Positions 43,781-53,568 are shown, counted from the stretch's first letter. The stretch is DNA of 64,000 nt from G963556115 sp963666605 (GCA_965140405.1 OZ223208.1:3286001-3350000); one strand, 5' to 3'. The notes: generated by a model from the sequence alone, not told the origin. Made by a program: numbers and translations.

Positions 43781-44608
43781 ATGGATAACAATAAAATGAA
43801 ATCACTACAAATTGTGTTAGCACTCGTATTAGTATTCACTATACTTACTATCAATAATATCAAGGCTGAAGATAGGGATCTCTCAGCCATCTTTAATGAC
43901 CGTGGCGTAACAGGTACACTGATCCTATCTACACTCGACTCTGAGATCGAGTATATTCATAATGACTCAAGGTCAACTAAACGCTACCTCCCTGCCTCGA
44001 CATTCAAACTCCCGCACACACTCATAGCATTGACTGAAGGAGCAATAACTGACAGCGAAGAAGTAATAAAATGGGACGGAAAAGACAGAGGTTATAGCCT
44101 ATGGAATAAAGACCAGACACTCAGAAGTGCTCTGCCAGCTTCCTGCGTATGGTTCTACCAAGAGTTAGCCAAACGACTAGACAACCAGACCTATCTCAAC
44201 CACCTTGAAAGATTAGATTATGGCAACAAGAAGACAGGACCTGAGATAACCACCTTCTGGCTAGATGGCGATATAAAGATTTCAGCAAGAGAGCAGATTG
44301 ACTTTGTCAAGAAGCTCTATAGAGAAGAGCTGCCCTACCCAAGAAAAGATCAAAAACTTGTAAAAGAGCTGATGCTAATTACTGAGACTCCATCCTACTC
44401 ACTATACGCAAAGACAGGGTGGGCAATGCGAAAAACGAACCAGCATGGCTGGTATATTGGCTATGTAGAGACCACAAGTAACGTCTGGTTTTTCGCTACC
44501 AATATTGACATAATAAATAAGAAAGATAGTAAATACCGCAAAGAGATTGTCATAGAATCCCTCAAAGCAAAAGGTATAATTGCAGACAATGGTTTGATAG
44601 ATCAATAA
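43781..44608 (+). CDS. Class D (OXA-type) beta-lactamase
   Basis: All class D motifs are present in 275 residues: 'PASTFKLP' with nucleophile Ser73 and Lys76 (the lysine normally carboxylated), 'SCV' at 121-123, 'YGN' at 147-149, the Trp in 'TTFWLDGDIKISAREQ', and 'KTG' at 211-213. A signal peptide occupies about 7-29. It should hydrolyse penicillins in the periplasm by a serine acyl-enzyme route. No integron or IS is beside it, so it looks resident rather than newly acquired. An ATG five codons downstream is an alternative start, as neither has a clear ribosome site. Confidence 0.93.
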   Translation: MDNNKMKSLQIVLALVLVFTILTINNIKAEDRDLSAIFNDRGVTGTLILSTLDSEIEYIHNDSRSTKRYLPASTFKLPHTLIALTEGAITDSEEVIKWDGKDRGYSLWNKDQTLRSALPASCVWFYQELAKRLDNQTYLNHLERLDYGNKKTGPEITTFWLDGDIKISAREQIDFVKKLYREELPYPRKDQKLVKELMLITETPSYSLYAKTGWAMRKTNQHGWYIGYVETTSNVWFFATNIDIINKKDSKYRKEIVIESLKAKGIIADNGLIDQ

Positions 44609-44697
44609 ATCAAAAGAAGGCGATACCACATTTTTTATTATATTGATATTATAAGTAATATTTAACAGAGCTTTTAAGTAAGTCCTATTCCGGAGTA

Positions 44698-45825
44698 TTA
44701 CTGTTTCTCTTCAGCTAAAAATATCGACCTTTCAATCAACTCCATAGGGAAGACAATACCGAGAACCTTGGCTAACTCCATATTCAAATACAACCGTGAC
44801 TGCTTATTACTCACTATAGGAATATCTGCAGGAGAGACACCTGATAAGATTTTGAGTGCTGTTTTTCCTGCCCACCACCCTTGCTCTTCAGCAATTTTCA
44901 TTTGAGTAACTAATGCGCATGATATAGCCGAATTAATTGTTGAGCCTGAGGGAACCTTGGTATATAAGCGTACAAACTCTATTGCCTCTTGTTCATTCCA
45001 TCCTTGGATGCCAATTGGAGAAAGCCAAAAAACGATATCTACAGAATCTTGAAGATGTTTATACGCCTCCTTCCATTCTGAAAATGTCGAAACTAATTTA
45101 CTCTCTGTAAAGACTATACTATTTTCCTTAGCAAGTGTGTCAACAACACTCCGCTCTGTCAATGTATCAGAACCAATATAGCCTATTCTTGCCCCCTTAG
45201 CAAATGGCCTGAGCAACTTAATTACCTCAACAAAAAATCCTTTCTCGGTCATTCCCGTCACATTATTATTCCCAAACCCATATGATTTTGGGTCTGCATT
45301 GACACCACAGAACACAAATGGTATTGAAGAACCGGTGTAATACTTTGAAATCAAGTATTTCGAAGCATTATCATCACTTGCGACAACAACATCCGGTTGC
45401 CACTCGCTAATGACCTTCCGCGCATCAAGCACCACTTGGTTAATAAACTCCTCTAAATGATTATTCTTGGTATTCATGCGTAATATCTTGAGCTCAACAG
45501 GACTATCTTGAGTACTTAGCGAACCGTCTGAGTTTTCAGTAATGTCCAATGCCCTTAATAATCCATTCTCAACACCATCACTCCATACATAACCCTTATG
45601 ATATGAATTTATATAGAGTACTTTCTTCTTTCCCAGATCATCCTGAGGATTGCTTACAGTGGACACAGTCAAATTTGGTGTCTTAAAATCTGTACTCATC
45701 CCCGCCACATCTTGCTTTTCAGCAGCGCTTGCAAAAGGATTTAAATTATCTATTATTTGAGCATGACACAAGCCCAACACTGAAGCAAACACTACTAAAA
45801 GCCAAACTTTTCTTATAGTCATCAT
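44698..45825 (-). CDS. ABC_sub_bind-family periplasmic binding protein
   Basis: This 375-residue protein with signal peptide ('WLLVVFASVLGLCHA') has two Rossmann-like lobes: 'KKVLYINSYHKGYVWSDGV', 'PDVVVASDDNASKYLISKYY', 'IPFVFCGVNADPKSYGF' and 'GARIGYIGSDTLTERSVVD'. This pattern belongs to the ABC_sub_bind group (PF04392-like), also used as sensor domains of kinases. No permease or ATPase gene is adjacent, so it may serve as an orphan receptor or use subunits encoded elsewhere. The second of the two tandem ATGs (45822) has the better ribosome spacing. Confidence 0.8.
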   Translation of the reverse strand: MMTIRKVWLLVVFASVLGLCHAQIIDNLNPFASAAEKQDVAGMSTDFKTPNLTVSTVSNPQDDLGKKKVLYINSYHKGYVWSDGVENGLLRALDITENSDGSLSTQDSPVELKILRMNTKNNHLEEFINQVVLDARKVISEWQPDVVVASDDNASKYLISKYYTGSSIPFVFCGVNADPKSYGFGNNNVTGMTEKGFFVEVIKLLRPFAKGARIGYIGSDTLTERSVVDTLAKENSIVFTESKLVSTFSEWKEAYKHLQDSVDIVFWLSPIGIQGWNEQEAIEFVRLYTKVPSGSTINSAISCALVTQMKIAEEQGWWAGKTALKILSGVSPADIPIVSNKQSRLYLNMELAKVLGIVFPMELIERSIFLAEEKQ

Positions 45826-46060
45826 ACTGCCTTTCAGAGTAATCCAATAGTATACATTCGTTTACATCAATTTATTGTAGCACTATTATTTTTCTTTTTC
45901 AATTACTATCTAACTACTATAAGAATAAATAAGCTCCTTTATTTACCAACAAATTACCAACGATATCCCTGCATTGTCAGAGCATTATTTTTTACAACGT
46001 GGCATATCTACCGCCTGTAGCTTCCTCCCAATAAGTAACAAAAAACTCTAAGCTCAATAC

Positions 46061-46089
46061 TTGTCATTCGATTTGTATAACTATATAAT
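46061..46089 (+). promoter_or_regulatory. Promoter of the GNAT-LysE pair
   Basis: TTGTCA-17-TATAAT lies 33 bases before the GNAT ATG. The remainder of 45826-46121 shows no gene. Confidence 0.7.
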
Positions 46090-46121
46090 AATTAGAGAAT
46101 ACACGATAATAAGGAAGACCA

Positions 46122-46559
46122 ATGCCAGACATAAAATATATAGACGTCAACACACCTGAGGACTACCTCAAGTGTACAACCATACGCAGTATAGTATTCA
46201 TGGAGGAGCAAGGTATCTCATTTTTTGATGAATTTGACGAGTACGACCTCAAAGCGATACACTTCCTCATAACCGTCGACGACGAACCAGCAGGCACCTG
46301 TAGAGTACGGGTTGTAGGAGGATTCGCCAAGTTTGAGAGGTTAGCACTAAGGAAGAATTACCGCAAGCTAGGTCTTGGAAAAGGACTACTTGAGCACGCC
46401 TTGAAATATATAGATAGCCAAGGACACCAGAAGACCCTTATCAATGCCCAGAGTTATCTATTAAAATTCTACGAAGAGTTTGGCTTTGTCAAAGAAGGCA
46501 AGGAGTTCATAGATGCAGGACTGCCCCACTACCGGATGACCAGATCAGTAAGTGAATAA
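46122..46559 (+). CDS. GNAT-family N-acetyltransferase
   Basis: This 145-residue acetyl-CoA-dependent enzyme has 'RSIVFMEEQGISFFDEFD' at 23-40 and 'ERLALRKNYRKLGLGKGLL', the acetyl-CoA pyrophosphate loop (here R-K-L-G-L-G-K). 'FYEEFGFVKEGKEFIDAGLPHYRM' completes a YjcF/ElaA-type fold. The substrate is unknown. AAGGAAG supports the start; the LysE-type exporter starts 39 bases after its stop, so an exported amino-acid derivative is possible. Confidence 0.85.
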   Translation: MPDIKYIDVNTPEDYLKCTTIRSIVFMEEQGISFFDEFDEYDLKAIHFLITVDDEPAGTCRVRVVGGFAKFERLALRKNYRKLGLGKGLLEHALKYIDSQGHQKTLINAQSYLLKFYEEFGFVKEGKEFIDAGLPHYRMTRSVSE

Positions 46560-46598
46560 CCTTATATTTACCTATAAACATAAGAATAGGAATAATCC

Positions 46599-47234
46599 AT
46601 GATAGATTTTAATCTATATTTCGCCTTCATAATAGCCACTATAATTGTAATTGCAACTCCGGGTCCATCAGTCCTGTATATTGTAGCTAGAAGTCTCAAT
46701 TTGGGCGTAAAGGGAGGCATCATATCTGCTATAGGGGTCACGATAGGAGCAGTCCTCCACGCGATCGCAGTATCACTTGGTTTAGCCCAGTTACTGGCAG
46801 CATCTCCTGAGTATTTTGCAATTATTAAAAACCTTGGTTGTGCCTACCTAATTTACATTGGTATCAAGACTCTTTTAGCAAGAGAAGAAGATGAAACTGA
46901 CGGCAGTACACTGGTAAATAAACACAAGAACGTCTTACTACAGGGTATCCTTGTCCAATTCCTCAATCCTAAGGCTGCGTTATTTTCTTTAGCATTCTTA
47001 CCACAATTTACCAATGCAACTTTTGGAAATGTTGACACCCAAATTATTATCTTAAGTTTTACGGTTGTAGCTATTGGATTCATAAATGACATAACTTGTG
47101 CTATAGTAGTTGGACACTTCGGTAAGTCCCTAAAGAGATCTTCACTATTTAGAAAGATTGAAAAGTACATATCTGGAGGCATTTGTGGCTCACTAGGCGT
47201 ACTCGGGTTATGCTATAAAATTGGCAAGGAATAA
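46599..47234 (+). CDS. LysE/RhtB-family amino-acid exporter
   Basis: This 211-residue protein with six membrane segments contains 'ATPGPSVLYIVARSLNLGVKGG' and 'GVTIGAVLHAIAVSLGLAQLL', the LysE/RhtB signature, and 'VQFLNPKAALFSLAFLPQF', the second one. Family members export amino acids or homoserine lactone-like compounds driven by the proton gradient. It is in one transcription unit with the upstream acetyltransferase. Confidence 0.9.
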   Translation: MIDFNLYFAFIIATIIVIATPGPSVLYIVARSLNLGVKGGIISAIGVTIGAVLHAIAVSLGLAQLLAASPEYFAIIKNLGCAYLIYIGIKTLLAREEDETDGSTLVNKHKNVLLQGILVQFLNPKAALFSLAFLPQFTNATFGNVDTQIIILSFTVVAIGFINDITCAIVVGHFGKSLKRSSLFRKIEKYISGGICGSLGVLGLCYKIGKE

Positions 47235-47345
47235 CTGATAACCTCATGACCGTATCTTATTATCAAGCCAATTTATCAGTTATCACTTATACGTTGCATT
47301 TAAAATAGAAATACTAATCGTTGTATTTTTACACATAGAACAGTA

Positions 47346-47377
47346 TGGCGTATAGACTAGGTCGATACGCCACTTTT
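47346..47377 (+). terminator. Terminator after lysE-like gene
   Basis: TGGCGTAT (47346-47353) pairs with ATACGCCA (47365-47372), and TTTT follows. The remaining region 47378-47639 holds no gene, only short hairpin words such as AAAGC-TTC-GCTTT near 47440. Confidence 0.65.
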
Positions 47378-47639
47378 CATTAGGTAAATATCTAACCATT
47401 GTTTCTCAATATTACTATGATTAAACTCTTCGGCAAAGCTTCGCTTTACCTCGATTTACTTTTGAAAGAAGTATACAAAAAGCCCATGGTAATTTAAGAC
47501 TCGCTCGCTCGCATTTCACTGCATCTAAGAACAAATGGGTAAGGTGCAAAAGCACGCTACAAATAGTAATATGCTTCTGTACTTAATACTTTGCAAATAC
47601 TGTTAGTATTGTCGTTCTTAAACGTACAACACATACAGA

Positions 47640-48482
47640 CTAACTACTTGCTCTATTTTTATACCAGACATTCATGCTTTCTATACTTCCGGCAATATTT
47701 GTATTATTCTTCAACCTTCCGCCAAAATGATAACCAGCTTTGGCAAATGTAATATTCATACCATAACTAATTGCCCTAGCAATTGTATAAAAGGTCTTTA
47801 TCCCTTTTGGAGCAGTACTTGTCTCCATCAGTCCTAGTAGGCGTGAAGCATAGCCATTAGAGCGATAAGCCGAGAGTGTTGCAAAATCAGTCATCTCTGC
47901 CGAAGCATTTTTATAATCAATCTCAGCTGATGCCAGAGCTACAATCTTACCATTATACTCAACACAGTAATAATCAATATGCTCCTTCATCGTCTTTGCT
48001 ATATACTCTGGCTCATATATAGGAAATGGATAGCTGATAAATACCTCTTTATACAGTTCTACCATCTGTTCAATATCCGCCTCAGTGCACTCCCTGAGCG
48101 CACCACTAATATCTGGCGGTCTACGATCAACATTATTGTTCTTTAGTGACTCCTTAAATACCGCATTATACTCTACAGTATTTGACTCATGCGAACGCTC
48201 ATCTGTCAGATAATACGTTACATAAAATAAGTCCTCACCACTTGGGTAATACTGTGGAATAAATGCCTCTACTACATATCCTTTATTTATATAGCTTGGC
48301 AATTCAGATGATCTTGACTTGGCAATAATTTTTGAGTATTCCTCTTTTTCTGCTCGCTCAATCAATGTTTGGGCAAGTTCACTGCCAGCAATATCTCCTT
48401 TAGACATTTGGTATATTCTATCGCTATTCTTTCCGTGTTGTACTACAGTTCCGCATGGAAGTGTTTCAAGCGTATCATACAT
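47640..48482 (-). CDS. ablB: Beta-lysine N6-acetyltransferase
   Basis: This 280-residue GNAT-domain protein has 'NGKIVALASAEIDYKNASAEMTDFATLSAYRSNGYASRLL' split over 175-215, with acetyl-CoA loop R-S-N-G-Y-A, and an N-terminal region starting 'LPCGTVVQHGKNSDRIYQM' as in known AblB proteins. It acetylates beta-lysine to N-epsilon-acetyl-beta-lysine, a compatible solute. It follows ablA by 89 bases on the same strand, and that pairing is the best evidence for the assignment. Confidence 0.88.
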   Translation of the reverse strand: MYDTLETLPCGTVVQHGKNSDRIYQMSKGDIAGSELAQTLIERAEKEEYSKIIAKSRSSELPSYINKGYVVEAFIPQYYPSGEDLFYVTYYLTDERSHESNTVEYNAVFKESLKNNNVDRRPPDISGALRECTEADIEQMVELYKEVFISYPFPIYEPEYIAKTMKEHIDYYCVEYNGKIVALASAEIDYKNASAEMTDFATLSAYRSNGYASRLLGLMETSTAPKGIKTFYTIARAISYGMNITFAKAGYHFGGRLKNNTNIAGSIESMNVWYKNRASS

Positions 48483-48571
48483 TATTAATATTTCCTTTTA
48501 TATCATCGAAATAAAGTCTTTAGTAAATACCCCTTTGAGCCATTAAATAAGCTACCAGCAAAGAATTACCA

Positions 48572-49879
48572 CTACTCTTCATTATCTCTTCTCTCATATC
48601 TATGGTTACCACTAGGCACAAGTGAGATAGTATCATCATGATCAGAGAATAGTTGTTCTATACCTACAGCCTTCCTCTCATCCGCGTCTTCGAGTGCAAG
48701 TGTTAGATCACATTTATCACACTCTCTATCACAGAAGGTCGGCTCGTAAGAATCCGGCTCTTTATAGGTTGTAATTACACCTTCATAATTTCGCAGTACA
48801 ACCTTATTAGTGGACCAGGATATCAAATAATTCGGCATCACTGGGATCTTTCCTCCACCACCTGGAGCATCGATAACATACGTCGGCACACAGAATCCAC
48901 TAGTATGGCCAATAAGGCTTTCTAGTATCTCGATACCCTTACCTACTGGGGTACGGAAGTGACTCAAACCTTCTGACAGATCACACTGATACAAGTAGTA
49001 TGGACGTATTCTCGAAGCAACAAGTTTGTGAACCAACGCTCGCATTATTCTAGGACAGTCATTTACCCCTGCAAGTAGTACCGACTGGTTACCCAGCGGT
49101 ATCCCAACATCAGCAAGCTTATTAATAGCTTGTTTTGCCGAATACGTGAGTTCACGAGGATGATTGAAGTGGGTATTTATCCAGATAGGTTGGTACTTTT
49201 GTAAAACCTCTAAAAGACTAGGTGTAATTCTTTGCGGTAGGACTACCGGCGTGCGCGTACCTATACGGACAACTTCTACGTGCTCTATCTCACTAAGCTC
49301 TGATAGTATCCAATCTATATAGTCGTCAGGAAGCAGGAATGGGTCACCACCACTGAGCAGCACATCTCTGATTTGCGGAGTATTTCTTATATACTCAATC
49401 CCCTTACTTATCTGCTCTTTGCAGGGAATGGTATCTTGATCTCCAACCTTCCGCTTACGTGTACAGTGCCTACAATACATTGCACAAGAATTACTCACAA
49501 GTAGCAGGACTCTATCAGGATAACGGTGGGTTAATCCTTCAACTGGGCAATCTTTATCCTCATGTAGTGGATCTTGCATATCTTGTGAAGACACAACAAG
49601 CTCTTCGCTGGAAGGGAAGCTCTGTTTAAATACTGGGTCATTTTCAATATCATCAGTATCAATAAGTGATAAATAGTATGGCGTAACAGATAGTGGAAAT
49701 TTCTTGGTAACATCAGCAAAGCTTTTTCTTATCTTTTCAGGAAATGTCACCCCAAGCATTTGTTCAGCCTGCTCTAAGTCTGTCACACTATGCTTTAATT
49801 GCCATTTCCAGTCATGCCAATTTGAAAGACTAGCACCATCAATATCACACAATATTTCTTTCTGTTTTTTACTCAACAT
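48572..49879 (-). CDS. ablA: Lysine 2,3-aminomutase
   Basis: This 435-residue radical SAM/PLP enzyme converts L-alpha-lysine to L-beta-lysine. The cluster cysteines are Cys132, Cys136 and Cys139 ('SCAMYCRHCTRKRKV'); 'SGGDPFLLPDDY' binds SAM, 'DAPGGGGKIPVMPNY' contains the PLP lysine, and 'CDRECDKCDL' near the end supplies the structural zinc cysteines. It is the first enzyme of N-epsilon-acetyl-beta-lysine synthesis and is encoded with AblB and a MarR regulator. Such operons occur in methanogens and in some salt-exposed bacteria. Confidence 0.95.
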   Translation of the reverse strand: MLSKKQKEILCDIDGASLSNWHDWKWQLKHSVTDLEQAEQMLGVTFPEKIRKSFADVTKKFPLSVTPYYLSLIDTDDIENDPVFKQSFPSSEELVVSSQDMQDPLHEDKDCPVEGLTHRYPDRVLLLVSNSCAMYCRHCTRKRKVGDQDTIPCKEQISKGIEYIRNTPQIRDVLLSGGDPFLLPDDYIDWILSELSEIEHVEVVRIGTRTPVVLPQRITPSLLEVLQKYQPIWINTHFNHPRELTYSAKQAINKLADVGIPLGNQSVLLAGVNDCPRIMRALVHKLVASRIRPYYLYQCDLSEGLSHFRTPVGKGIEILESLIGHTSGFCVPTYVIDAPGGGGKIPVMPNYLISWSTNKVVLRNYEGVITTYKEPDSYEPTFCDRECDKCDLTLALEDADERKAVGIEQLFSDHDDTISLVPSGNHRYERRDNEE

Positions 49880-49905
49880 ATAATTAATAGTTCTCCTTAT
49901 ATAAA

Positions 49906-50376
49906 TTACGTAGACGGACTAGGAATCAGATTTGGAGATGCATCTACATCTTCCAGCTTCATCAACTCAACAATTCTTTCCAATGAATCAGCAATTTGTT
50001 TCTGTTCTTCATCACTGAGATTTGCCAGAGACTCCGCAAAATTATCCTGAAGCAGCGAAGGAGAAGCACTCATAATTTCAACACCTTTCATAGTTGAACA
50101 AACGAATATCTTCCTTCGGTCACTACTAGATCTTTTACGCTCTACAAAACCTTTTGTTTCGAGTCTATCGATAACACCAGTCAGCGTACTAGCACTCAAG
50201 TTCACCTTTTTGGTAAGCATGGATAGGGTCAATTCATCTGTAGACACTATTTCACGCAGACACAATAGTTGCGGAGCAGTAAGACCTAGTTTTGTGTTTA
50301 ATTGGCGAGAATATATATCTACGCCCCTAATAATACGCCTCAACGAGCATAAAATTTCATCTTCAATATTTTCCAT
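49906..50376 (-). CDS. MarR-family regulator of the abl operon
   Basis: From the ATG at 50376 (AGGA eight bases before it; an upstream extension lacks a site) it is a 156-residue winged-HTH protein: 'LGLTAPQLLCLREIV', 'LTLSMLTKKVNLSASTLTGVIDRLETKGFVERKRSSSDRRK', the last with the wing D-R-R-K. It is encoded 26 bases before ablA and shares its promoter. MarR-type EctR proteins control ectoine operons in halophiles, so control of an osmolyte operon by this relative is plausible but inferred. Confidence 0.88.
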   Translation of the reverse strand: MENIEDEILCSLRRIIRGVDIYSRQLNTKLGLTAPQLLCLREIVSTDELTLSMLTKKVNLSASTLTGVIDRLETKGFVERKRSSSDRRKIFVCSTMKGVEIMSASPSLLQDNFAESLANLSDEEQKQIADSLERIVELMKLEDVDASPNLIPSPST

Positions 50377-50408
50377 GTAATAATTCCTAAAATAAAAATA
50401 AGTCAACA

Positions 50409-50434
50409 CGAATATTACCTACTATAATATTTCG
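50409..50434 (-). promoter_or_regulatory. Candidate MarR operator in the abl leader
   Basis: CGAATATTA (50409-50417) and TAATATTTCG (50425-50434) form an inverted repeat, imperfect by one base, between the predicted transcription start and the marR ATG, a place suited to autoregulation. Confidence 0.45.
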
Positions 50435-50444
50435 CACACTAACC

Positions 50445-50472
50445 ATTATAGCTTAAAACACGATTTTGTCAA
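50445..50472 (-). promoter_or_regulatory. Promoter of marR-ablA-ablB
   Basis: On the minus strand a consensus TTGACA is followed after 16 bases by a consensus TATAAT, 69 bases before the marR ATG. It is one of the strongest promoters in the window, so regulation is probably by repression. Confidence 0.75.
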
Positions 50473-50568
50473 GGAATCATATTATCGTAGCCATCTCCCA
50501 GAACAATGCTTTTGCGATATCATTTTGCAATAGTATCAAATTTAAACGTTATATTCTGCATCCCCCTA

Positions 50569-50597
50569 TTTACAATATATGTTCATCCTGCTATAAT
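50569..50597 (+). promoter_or_regulatory. Promoter of dapA
   Basis: TTTACA-17-TATAAT lies 45 bases before the dapA ATG and is divergent from the marR-abl promoter. Confidence 0.7.
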
Positions 50598-50641
50598 AGT
50601 CTAACAATATAACCCATTTTATTAAGATTATAGGAGAAGCT

Positions 50642-51517
50642 ATGTTTGCTGGAAGTAATGTTGCGATAGTCACGCCATTCACAAATGACGGTGCAGAGGT
50701 TGATTACGCAAAGCTCAAAGAACTTATCGAATGGCATATAGAAGCTGGCACCGATGGTATCCTGCCAACAGGATGTACTGGAGAAGCAGCTACACTTTCA
50801 CACGCTGAACAGAAAGAAGTTATAAAGTTCTCTGTAGAGACTATTGCTGGTAGAGCCAAGGTGATACCAGGTACAGGTAGTAATAATACTAAGGAAGCTA
50901 TCGAACTCAGTTGCTTTGCCAAGGAGGTAGGTGCTGACGGTGTTCTTGTTATCAGCCCATACTATAACAAGCCAACTCCAGAGGGACAATTCCAACATTA
51001 CAAGATGATAGCTGAAGCAGCGGATATTCCTGTAATGCTCTACAATGTACCAGGGCGTACAGGTATCAAGATGTCAGCAGAGACTATCGCAAGGATGTAC
51101 AATGAAGTAGAGAATATTGTTTGCATTAAGGAAGCTTGTGGCTCAGTCGATCAGGTGTCAAAGATCCTTGAGAAGTGCGAGATCGAAGTCCTATCAGGTG
51201 ACGATATGCTGACCCTACCAATGGCCTCTGTCGGTGGTAAGGGAGTTGTCAGTGTAGTTGCGAATATTATCCCAGCCGAGGTAAAGGCTCTATGCGACGC
51301 AATCCTTGCTAATGATTTTACAAAGGCCAAGGAGATTCACTACAAGATTATCGAGCTGGCTCGTACAATGTTTATCGAGACCAATCCGATCCCGGTAAAG
51401 ACTGCTCTTGAACTCATGGGCAAAATGAAATATAGTACACGCATGCCACTTACTGCACCAACAGATAACACAATAGCGACCCTAAAGACAGTTCTTAAGA
51501 AATATAACTTGATTTAA
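50642..51517 (+). CDS. dapA: 4-hydroxy-tetrahydrodipicolinate synthase
   Basis: This 291-residue class I aldolase condenses pyruvate with aspartate semialdehyde, the first committed step to diaminopimelate and lysine. Schiff-base Lys163 is in 'CIKEACG', Tyr134 in 'YNVPGRTG', and the pyruvate loop 'PTGCTGEAATLS' (42-53) has Cys for the usual first Thr. 'SPYYNKPTPEG' and 'NPIPVKTAL' are typical of true DapA. TAGGAGAAGCT gives the start. Its place beside the abl operon links lysine supply to beta-lysine production. Confidence 0.93.
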   Translation: MFAGSNVAIVTPFTNDGAEVDYAKLKELIEWHIEAGTDGILPTGCTGEAATLSHAEQKEVIKFSVETIAGRAKVIPGTGSNNTKEAIELSCFAKEVGADGVLVISPYYNKPTPEGQFQHYKMIAEAADIPVMLYNVPGRTGIKMSAETIARMYNEVENIVCIKEACGSVDQVSKILEKCEIEVLSGDDMLTLPMASVGGKGVVSVVANIIPAEVKALCDAILANDFTKAKEIHYKIIELARTMFIETNPIPVKTALELMGKMKYSTRMPLTAPTDNTIATLKTVLKKYNLI

Positions 51518-51549
51518 TAGACCGCCACAGTCTTTTATGAAAAGAATAT

Positions 51550-52323
51550 ATGAATAACTTTGCCGTTATTAGCGACGTACATTCAAATGTAGCTGCTCTG
51601 GAAGCAGTACTTGACGATATTTCTAGAAAATCCCCGGAGCAGATAATTTGCCTCGGAGACATTGTTGGGTACGGCCCAGAGCCAAAAAAAGCAGTAAGTA
51701 TTGTCAGGCGAAGATGTAATATTGCTGTACGTGGCAACCATGACCAAGCAGCTATTGAGTACCCAGAGGGATTCAACAAGACAGCTCACGATGCGATAAT
51801 CTGGACAAAGAGGAGCCTGAAGAGCCTGCGCCTATTCTCTAGCGAAGTCCGAACAAACTGGAACTACCTCAGACACCTGCCCCGCTTACATGCAGAAGAT
51901 GGCATGCTCTTTGTTCACGGCTCTCCGAGAAACCCTATCTGCGAATATATTGATGAAGAAGATACCTTCTCCAAATACCCCGCAGGCAGGGACAAGCTTG
52001 ACAGCATCTTCAGAATGATAGACCACATCTGCTTCTGCGGGCATACCCATATTCCAGGAATAATGACTGAGGATTACGATTTCATCCACCCTGGCTTCTT
52101 ACACGAGGATTACACGGTAGACCCAAATAAGAAGTACATTATCAATGTCGGCTCAGTAGGACAACCTAGAGACAACATGTGCGAAGCCAGCTACGTCTTA
52201 TTCAGAAACAACAAGATCAGCTACCACCGCGTAGAATACGATGTAGACGACACCTACAAAAAAATTGTTTTGAACCCATCCCTATCAAACTCCCTTGCAG
52301 ACCGCCTCCATCGAGGTGAATAA
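51550..52323 (+). CDS. Calcineurin-like metallophosphoesterase
   Basis: This 257-residue phosphoesterase has all dinuclear metal motifs: 'ISDVHSN' (8-14), 'CLGDIVGYGPEP' (37-48), 'VRGNHDQA' and 'CFCGHTHIPG', with 'FVHGSPR' between. The family splits phosphomonoesters or diesters, including cyclic nucleotides and Ap4A. It starts 32 bases after dapA and is probably co-transcribed, though the ribosome site is weak. Substrate unknown. Confidence 0.9.
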   Translation: MNNFAVISDVHSNVAALEAVLDDISRKSPEQIICLGDIVGYGPEPKKAVSIVRRRCNIAVRGNHDQAAIEYPEGFNKTAHDAIIWTKRSLKSLRLFSSEVRTNWNYLRHLPRLHAEDGMLFVHGSPRNPICEYIDEEDTFSKYPAGRDKLDSIFRMIDHICFCGHTHIPGIMTEDYDFIHPGFLHEDYTVDPNKKYIINVGSVGQPRDNMCEASYVLFRNNKISYHRVEYDVDDTYKKIVLNPSLSNSLADRLHRGE

Positions 52324-53101
52324 GAGCTCAACGCCATCCTAGCATTATAATAAAATAAATTCATAACGCTACTTCACTCCAACTCACCAGATACAATATA
52401 ACCGACTTACCATACCCCATACTTCCACCAATTACTAACAATACCCTTTTAGCATTACATTATCCAATCAAATCAAATACTAACTCTATAGAACCGTAAA
52501 ATACACAGAGACAATCTATATCTAGAAGACAATAGACCTAAAAAGACAAGATCAACACCACTCAACCTCTACAGATAACTCACCAAAATATACCAACACT
52601 CACAACACTAAATACTAACTTTTCCACAATACTCAAAAGATTTATACATTTTTTCCAAATAAAACTCATATATTTTTTAGAGTTTTATTCAAAAATATAG
52701 TATTAGAACCAGAAGGTTTTAAACAAAAAGATGCTATCAAAAACCCAATTGCTTGAAACAAAGTACACCTAAATGCAAAGACAAAACAAAGCACCACAAC
52801 TTCAAATCAAGTATCATAACTATTCAAAATACCCAATTGACACACAAGATACTTAAAGAAATAAACTCCCTTTAAAACACAGCATTTATCATATACCTAA
52901 AACACTCACCCCACCTCTAACAAAAACCAAACAACTATTTGGCGAATTTTTGGCTATTTAAACCATAGCACTTATAAGACATAGCTTGTAAAACATTTGT
53001 ATTAACACACCAACCTTTATCAAACATTAATTCAAACAAAAATATATAACTCCGTTTGAAACATTATGTTGACATATTATTTACCAAACGCGCCATTAGC
53101 C

Positions 53102-53130
53102 TTGAATTCCAGAAGCATTGGTATTATAAT
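53102..53130 (+). promoter_or_regulatory. Distal promoter upstream of the porin
   Basis: TTGAAT-17-TATAAT, about 480 bases before the porin ATG. If used, it would give the porin a very long leader or produce a separate small RNA. Confidence 0.5.
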
Positions 53131-53541
53131 TTTAAAATCATACTCAGCTGAATGTACTGCTCAGAGTGTGAAAAACATCAGTACAGTGATCTTTTATACT
53201 AACTTTTAAGTTGAAGTTATTATCTAAGAGTAATCAAACTTTTTTAATATAAACTAGACAATGAAGTATCGAGAACAATCAGCTACTTGGTCTAATGAAC
53301 ATAATATTTAAGAGTCACGACGAGTATCTCCGGTACTGAGTTTTTATTAAAGGAGGGGATGTTACACAAAAGAAAGATGCTACCTTATGATTATATCGGT
53401 CATCCTATAGGATGTCTCATATAACAAGGGAAAGAGGTAAGCTCGAGTAAGTTTAGTGTTGGGACCTGGGGAATAAGTATAAGTTTAGTAGTTTTAAACT
53501 AAATGAGTTGGTCAGTATGGCAGGCTGTAACGCTAAATAAT

Positions 53542-53568
53542 AGTAATTATATGTGGATTATAATTACT
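53542..53568 (+). repeat. Hairpin just upstream of the porin ribosome site
   Basis: AGTAATTATA and TATAATTACT form a perfect 10-bp dyad around a seven-base loop, ending 27 bases before AAGGAG. It may protect the 5' end or bind a regulator. Confidence 0.45.
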
